This document shows positions 62,001 to 64,000 of a stretch of DNA of 64,000 nt, one piece after another (the first letter of the stretch is position 1; each line of letters begins with the position of its first letter). Origin of the DNA: Atriophallophorus winterbourni (taxonomy: Eukaryota > Platyhelminthes > Trematoda > Plagiorchiida > Microphallidae). The translations under genes were made by a program, and so were the position numbers. The notes beneath the pieces were generated by a model. It made no database searches. It had not been told where the DNA came from and saw only the letters and a program-made list of their open reading frames with translations. The DNA is taken from NCBI GenBank assembly GCA_013407085.1, contig JACCGJ010000591.1:1-64000 (forward strand). Reading direction: 5' to 3'.

Positions 62001-62199
62001 CACAGTCGATATAGCGAAATACCGACCCTAAAAAGTGGCGCAGCAGAGAAGCAGCGAAAATGCTTGGTTAGTAAAGAAATAAGATGCTGTCCCAAGACAT
62101 AAAAGAAAACAGTGAAAAAAATTTAGTGTCATGAATCAATAAAACGCTACCTGTGATAAACGCAACTTTGTTCGCGAAGTGGTTCATATCGAGGCTCAT
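52859..62199 (-). CDS. Classical short-chain dehydrogenase/reductase, copy B (6 exons; exon 3 damaged)
   Basis: NAD(P)(H)-dependent oxidoreductase of the classical SDR family. Exons: 62151-62199, 60538-60788, 57361-57523 (damaged), 55784-55853, 54355-54391, 52859-53081. With exon 3 taken from copy A, lengths sum to 810 bp, 269 residues plus stop. Motifs: TGASSGIG at 16-23 (cofactor loop), NNAG at 102-105, catalytic Ser154, Tyr167 and Lys171 (YCVSK), PG at 197-198, C-terminus GGRSVMCPR. The MCPR ending and overall layout match animal proteins usually labelled 3-oxoacyl-ACP-reductase-like SDRs (Drosophila CG31548/CG12171 type, from memory); the substrate is unknown. In this copy exon 3 has an 8-bp duplication giving TGA after residue 144 and lacks the catalytic Ser segment and donor, possibly through assembly error. 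Confidence 0.85.
53082..55783. other. SDR B introns 4-5, with an indel-rich patch
   Basis: Dispersed repeat at 53,520-53,825. From about 54,560 to 54,860 single-base indels against copy A occur every few bases, while the flanks align cleanly, suggesting poorly polished sequence. Exon 5 (54,355-54,391) lies outside the patch and is intact. Confidence 0.55.
56910..56929. other. Assembly gap, 20 N
   Basis: The left unit holds about 410 bp at the matching position (33,087-33,497), so 20 N is either a wrong gap size or marks a real deletion. The gap begins inside a dispersed SINE-like repeat, a usual place for assembly breaks. Confidence 0.97.
57361..57523 (-). pseudogene. SDR B exon 3, disrupted
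   Basis: Starts normally (acceptor, then VNNAGV) and matches copy A for about 44 codons. Then an 8-bp repeat (gacaaagt) causes an immediate in-frame TGA, and the last 27 or so bases including the catalytic Ser codons and splice donor are missing. The flanking 400 bp differ from copy A by many single-base indels, a pattern more like unpolished gap filling than normal drift. Confidence 0.7.
57524..59327. repeat. SDR B intron 2, left part: SINE-like copies
   Basis: 100-bp repeat copies at 57,808-57,903 (plus), 58,035-58,072 (plus, partial), 58,730-58,827 (minus) and 59,208-59,300 (minus). Copy A has only one fused remnant where B has the first two. No gene. Confidence 0.6.
59328..60145 (-). mobile_element. 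RTE-like LINE reverse transcriptase at the duplication edge
   Basis: Minus strand in broken frames: LNYRGISLIPVVSKILVDIL (fingers), VVFLDIRAAFDSVDRSALW, GIPSKYAAVLKDLY, TTGVRQG, then KYGLFFSPSKSK and EQFKYLGSL. A SINE-like copy (59,208-59,300) follows straight after FKYLGS. The partner at 35,690-36,179 has the first stretch cut by the gap. Confidence 0.82.
60146..60537 (-). repeat. SINE-like copy beside SDR exon 2
   Basis: Another minus-strand 100-bp repeat at 60,234-60,328. Unique sequence otherwise, leading to the exon 2 donor. Confidence 0.55.
60538..60788 (-). CDS. SDR exon 2: Rossmann-fold core
   Basis: 251 bp (2 bases plus 83 codons) from acceptor ttgttacctcag to donor gtgaga. It completes TGASSGIGK and encodes beta-2 (LALIARD) through FGQLDIL just before the NNAG exon. 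It lies right of position 59,816, so it belongs to unique sequence; no second copy is in the assembly. Confidence 0.88.
60789..62150. other. SDR intron 1 with diverged repeats
   Basis: 60,890-61,160 matches the dispersed repeat of SDR intron 5. Two diverged related stretches, about 61,255-61,330 and 61,780-61,850 (both contain cattcaac/cattacac followed by a tgccac/gtcat-type core), suggest an old local duplication. No exon found. Confidence 0.4.
62151..62199 (-). CDS. SDR exon 1: start and first half of the cofactor motif
   Basis: 16 codons plus one base: MSLDMNHFANKVAFIT and the first base of the TGxxxGIG Gly. The ATG directly follows a pyrimidine tract and CAG (ttttttctttcag), so it sits at a 3' splice site. 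Either an upstream exon exists, perhaps beyond the window, or this is a spliced-leader trans-splicing acceptor as is common in flatworms. Donor gtagcg. Confidence 0.8.
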
Positions 62200-62404
62200 C
62201 TGAAAGAAAAAACCTAAAGTTATGATTTTGTTAGTGAAATGTACAATTTTCACGAAACGGGGTCAAAAAACCGAATAAAGATCGATCCAATGATATGTGA
62301 TACAAACGGCGGAATGCTAATATGCCATGATTGATTGCGCAAACAACTATCATACACACGGAAAAATTACAGATTCACACAGACCGGAGTCATGAATGAT
62401 TGCA

Positions 62405-62640
62405 TTAAACAGGTACGCAGACATTTCCAAGGCTAGTAGAGTTGAATTTTAACATCAAGTGGTTGATGAACGTCTGTAATACTGACTGGATCTTGATACT
62501 GTTGCGCTTTGTAGACTCACAAGACCACTGCTTAGAGCCCTTCAGGATAAGAGTTTCAATTAAAGCAATGTAGGGCTTGCAAAGAACTGCCTGGTGGATC
62601 ACATTTTAAAACAAGGCCTCCCATTGGGGTTTTGTTATGT
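62405..62640 (-). mobile_element. Weak LINE fragment
   Basis: Minus strand LKGSKQWSCESTKRNSIKIQ resembles the LYGSETW...KRI.Q region near the C-terminus of RTE-like RTs. Short and diverged. The rest of 62,200-63,290 has no recognised feature; an upstream SDR exon could lie here but I cannot define one. Confidence 0.35.
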
Positions 62641-63289
62641 TTTTAGGTTCACAGTAACAGAATCAGTCAGGAGTCCATCCCAATATTTAAATCAGATAAA
62701 AGGGCGTTGAAGATGGTTAAATAGAACCATAGGGCGGAAAACTCAATACGATTTACTAGCAACAGTATATTTCAAACACTAAGGTCTATCTCTTTGCACT
62801 CTTTTGACACTCATTTGGGATATTGTAAGTGCTCGGAGGTATCTATTTAAACTAAAACTACGAAAGCAGCATGGATGTAAACTTAAGAGTTAAAGTATCT
62901 TTTGGTTAGATCAAATTACACGTCAGCAGTAAATCCTTCTAGAATAAAACCTTCTAGTTTAGCATAAATCCCACGGTACAGCGAACGCTAACAGATAAAA
63001 ATGACCACTTGCTTATAACGTGTTGCAACGCCCAATAAAAACCAATGAAAACTGTCGCTCTTACCAGGTTCCGATAACTTCTTCTGAAATACGGAAAAAG
63101 TGCCTAATAACCAAAACGAAATGTGATCGGAAATTCTTCAAAATAAGCGAAATGAATATCAAGAGGATCTATTCTTAGATGCTAAAAAGGTAGAGACGTT
63201 AAATATATAAGTCTGACCTCCATCATTACGGTTCAGTAAATAAGGATATCTTCGATGCTAAATAGAGAGAGACTCCTGGGCCAGAGTCT

Positions 63290-63880
63290 GTGCAGATATT
63301 CAAAAACGCTGCGCCTGTACTATGAGTGCACTGTCGCGTAATCATGGGAATCCGATATACTGACCGAGTATCTAACGCTGCCGTACGACCGCGATTCAAC
63401 AGATTACCTTCGCTTTCCGTTGACATTCAACTGCGAAGACTACAAGGGTTTGGCCACTTCCTCCGAAAGTATGAATATGTATATGTATGAAAGCACAAGC
63501 CTGAACCAGGCACAGTGGCGCACAATCAGAGACAGCACGTGAGCTGAGATACTGTCAGGTTGCCCAGGCCTAGACAGACATGACAAAAGAAATAGAAAGA
63601 AAATAGAAAGACAGACGCAGGGCTCACGAAACTTTTGCTCGTCCCCAAACAATCGGATCGGACGTCGGCGATATGGCGGTCAAGTGAAGACCTGGCTGTA
63701 AATGAGGATGTAGACGCCCTGGGACTGCGCACCGTCTACGGCGCTCGCACGTGGGAACGTGACTGAATTAAGATCTGCAACGATCTCACCTGTGATCGAC
63801 CGCGTGGGCTGGCGTGATTCGAGACCTCAATGAAGCCGTCTAATCCACCCGTGAAGCCAGCAGCACAAAAGTAAAAAGTA
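63290..63880 (+). mobile_element. LINE 3' region split by a SINE-like insertion
   Basis: Plus strand: GIRYTDRVSNAAVRPRFNRL, DIQLRRLQGFGHFLRK, then the 100-bp repeat at 63,486-63,582, then VDALGLRTVYGARTWERD and KICNDLTCDR. The halves are consecutive parts of one RTE-like RT C-terminus, so the SINE entered the LINE. Confidence 0.7.
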
Positions 63881-64000
63881 AAGTATTTTTCGTGTCTAAA
63901 CACAGCTTAACCGAGATTGTAAGTAAATCAATTTCTAATACTCATGATGATGACAGAAGCATTAAAAGATGTAGATTGGTTTATCGAATTCACTGATATT

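Noticed and set aside
1..64000. CRISPR array, tRNA or rRNA genes, bacterial operons
   Set aside because: No evenly spaced short repeats with unique spacers, and tRNA-like boxes occur only inside SINE-like repeats. Gene structure is clearly eukaryotic.

Overview
The window is eukaryotic DNA. The genes have many short exons joined by GT-AG introns, and the introns and spacers are full of decayed non-LTR retrotransposons and SINE-like repeats. The gene content (a very long secreted multidomain cystatin and a metazoan SDR) together with introns of only 33-37 nt points to a parasitic flatworm, most likely a digenean fluke. From memory, a cystatin of about 170 kDa with about a dozen domains has been described in Fasciola gigantica. 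I cannot name the species from sequence alone.

Every gene I can support lies on the minus strand, so transcription runs right to left. Two genes are present twice in tandem: SDR copy B (52,859-62,199), cystatin copy B (38,893-48,020, then an assembly gap), SDR copy A (28,425-34,101, exons 3-6 only), and cystatin copy A (23,840 down past the left edge). The duplicated block pairs about 13,005-36,179 with 37,180-59,816. The junction is hidden by exactly 1,000 Ns (36,180-37,179). A second run of 20 Ns lies at 56,910-56,929.

Cystatin copy A is the best-preserved gene. It has a signal peptide and then at least 12, probably 13, cystatin-like repeats in 24 recognisable exons (about 1,445 codons without the doubtful exon 14), and it continues beyond position 1. 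The domain grammar is regular. One exon carries the end of one domain plus the alpha-helix of the next; a mini-intron (usually 33-37 nt, phase 0) then sits exactly before the QxVxG position; then comes a short exon, often 41 codons. QxVxG is canonical only in domains 1 and 4, and a PW hairpin is visible in domains 1, 4, 10 and 11. Most repeats may therefore be structural or altered in specificity.

The SDR is a 269-residue classical short-chain dehydrogenase (TGxxxGIG, NNAG, S-Y-K triad, C-terminal MCPR). Its reading frame can be followed completely only by comparing the two copies. Copy B has exons 1-2 but a damaged exon 3. Copy A has intact exons 3-6, but its exons 1-2 would fall in the gap. 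The damage in B lies in an indel-rich patch near a gap and may be an assembly error.

The two blocks diverge by substitutions and indels over most of their length, but a tract of about 4.7 kb (23,605-28,317 and 47,785-52,739) is essentially identical. It spans the whole intergenic spacer, the promoter and cystatin exon 1, which suggests gene conversion or an assembly artefact. The rest of the window is introns and spacers with LINE fragments (CR1/jockey-like and RTE-like reverse transcriptase motifs), a Penelope-like insertion present only in copy A, a 303-bp element with inverted termini, and at least three SINE-like families.
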